This document shows positions 4,763 through 5,751 of a stretch of DNA of 5,751 bases, piece after piece. Position 1 is the stretch's first letter; each line of letters begins with the position of its first letter. The stretch is from assembly GCA_029778515.1 (NCBI GenBank), contig JAKOQD010000268.1, positions 1 to 5,751 on the forward strand, written 5' to 3'. Source of the stretch: Actinomycetes bacterium (GTDB taxonomy: Bacteria; Actinomycetota; Actinomycetes; Propionibacteriales; Propionibacteriaceae). A model generated the notes under the pieces. That model saw only the letters and a list, made by a program, of their open reading frames with translations. It had not been told where the DNA came from and did not search any database. The translations under genes and the position numbers were made by a program.

Positions 4763-5751
4763 GTGTCAGGCGGTGAAGTGCAGACGTCCCAGCGCGTCGG
4801 CGTTGAGTTCCAGGTCGGGCTCGGCATGGTCAATGTGGGCTTCTACGTGGCCAGCATCGGGGTGGTCCTGGTGGTGTTGGCTGCCGAGTTCGGGGTTCCG
4901 GTCGAGAGCCTGGCCTGGCTGGGTTCGCTGTACGGCGTCGCGCTGATCGTCGTCGCGTTCGCGGGCCCGATGCTGCTGCGGTTCGGCGCGCACCGCTTCC
5001 TCGCCGGCTCGGCGGTGGTGCTGGGTGTGGGGAGTCTCCTGTTGGCGGTGGTGCCGGGCCAGTTCGCGGCCTATGCCGGCGTGATTTTGCAGGCGTTCGG
5101 GACATCGGGGCTGTTGCTGGTCACGCCGGGGCTGCTCAACGGTCCGGGTGCGGAGTCCAAGCTGACCACGGTGAACGGGGCGGCAAGCATGGTCGGCATC
5201 GCCGCACCCCTGCTGTTCGGAGCGGCGCAGGCGCTGGGGATCGGCGCCCGGCTGCCGATGCTGCTGGTGGTGGCATGCATGGCTGTTTTGACCGTGCTTG
5301 CGCTGCGCTATCCGGCGGCGATCGTGCCGAAGCCGACACACGCGGCGTCCGGTGTTCAGCGGTATCGGCGCAGCCTGGTGCTGCGGCGGGTGCTGACGCA
5401 GGTGAGTGCGGTGGCGGTGGAGTTCTGCTTCGTGGTGTGGGGCGTTGCGCGGCTGGTGGACACCGGCTTGGGCATGGCCACCGCCGCGATCGTGGGGGCC
5501 GCTTTCCCAGTGGGCATGGCTGTCGGACGGATCGTCGGCCCAGCCCTGATCGCACGGTTCCCGATGGTGCCGGTGGGCTCGGTGGTGGCCGCGGTCGGCA
5601 CGCTGGCGGTGGCGGCAACACAGAATCCGGCGATCGTGGGTGTGGGCCAGTTGGTCGCAGGGCTGGGCATCGCGACGATGTATCCGATCACGCTCGCGCG
5701 GGTGATGGCCACGCCAGGGCTTCCGCCGGAACTGGGCGCGTCCCTGGGCGC
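4763..5751 (+). CDS. Major facilitator superfamily transporter, 3' end outside window
   Basis: The reading frame is open from GTG 4763 to the right edge (329 full codons). The start has a GAGGAG ribosome site at 4751-4756, six bases upstream. The product is a hydrophobic inner-membrane protein: an N-terminal segment of about 18 polar or mixed residues, then membrane segments near 19-41, 50-72, 79-97 and 102-120, further ones before residue 200, and more in the second half. GPMLLRFGAHRFL at 68-80 sits between segments 2 and 3, where the family has its motif A, in a degenerate form without the usual aspartate. A basic loop (YRRSLVLRRVL, just after 200) looks like the central cytoplasmic loop, and Glu220 in VAVEFCFVVW lies in the next membrane segment. 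These features fit a secondary transporter with about twelve helices, of which roughly nine or ten are visible. The substrate cannot be told. No local regulator is seen. Confidence 0.85.
   Translation, partial: MSGGEVQTSQRVGVEFQVGLGMVNVGFYVASIGVVLVVLAAEFGVPVESLAWLGSLYGVALIVVAFAGPMLLRFGAHRFLAGSAVVLGVGSLLLAVVPGQFAAYAGVILQAFGTSGLLLVTPGLLNGPGAESKLTTVNGAASMVGIAAPLLFGAAQALGIGARLPMLLVVACMAVLTVLALRYPAAIVPKPTHAASGVQRYRRSLVLRRVLTQVSAVAVEFCFVVWGVARLVDTGLGMATAAIVGAAFPVGMAVGRIVGPALIARFPMVPVGSVVAAVGTLAVAATQNPAIVGVGQLVAGLGIATMYPITLARVMATPGLPPELGASLG

Overview
The window is about 5.7 kb of GC-rich bacterial chromosome. The codon use (third positions mostly G or C), the gene families (a stand-alone LigD-type primase-polymerase, a LigC-type ATP-dependent DNA ligase, a PPK2 kinase and a two-domain CbiX/SirB-like protein) and the compact mix of gene directions all point to an actinobacterium. 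A relative of the Propionibacteriales is possible, but the sequence alone does not settle the genus.

Left to right: (1) the 5' part of msrB (minus strand, running off the left edge), which repairs oxidised methionine; (2) a divergent primase-polymerase gene resembling mycobacterial Prim-PolC (364-1413, plus); (3) ligC (1421-2485, minus), converging on the polymerase gene with 7 bp between stop codons; (4) a PPK2-family polyphosphate kinase (2533-3405, plus), divergent from ligC across a 47-bp promoter region; (5) a 70-nt nearly perfect hairpin (3431-3500) with nested internal repeats, between the convergent PPK2 and chelatase genes; (6) a CbiX/SirB-like sirohydrochlorin chelatase homologue (3552-4346, minus) whose usual first catalytic histidine is an arginine; (7) an AT-richer intergenic stretch with inverted repeats, then a tRNA-Val(CAC) gene on the minus strand with encoded CCA and a downstream stem-loop; (8) the 5' part of a major facilitator transporter gene (4763 onwards, plus), running off the right edge.

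The functional core is the polymerase and ligase pair. In mycobacteria, Prim-PolC and LigC act together in filling and sealing short gaps during excision repair, without the Ku and LigD end-joining machinery. Neither Ku nor a full LigD is visible here. The neighbouring PPK2 can be expected to make nucleoside di- or triphosphates from polyphosphate, and the polymerase family favours ribonucleotides while the ligase uses ATP, so a link through nucleotide supply is plausible but is only inferred from position. MsrB adds a stress-repair flavour. The chelatase homologue, tRNA and transporter look like unrelated neighbours. The most unusual items are the hairpin element, the missing catalytic histidine and the tail-to-tail repair gene pair.
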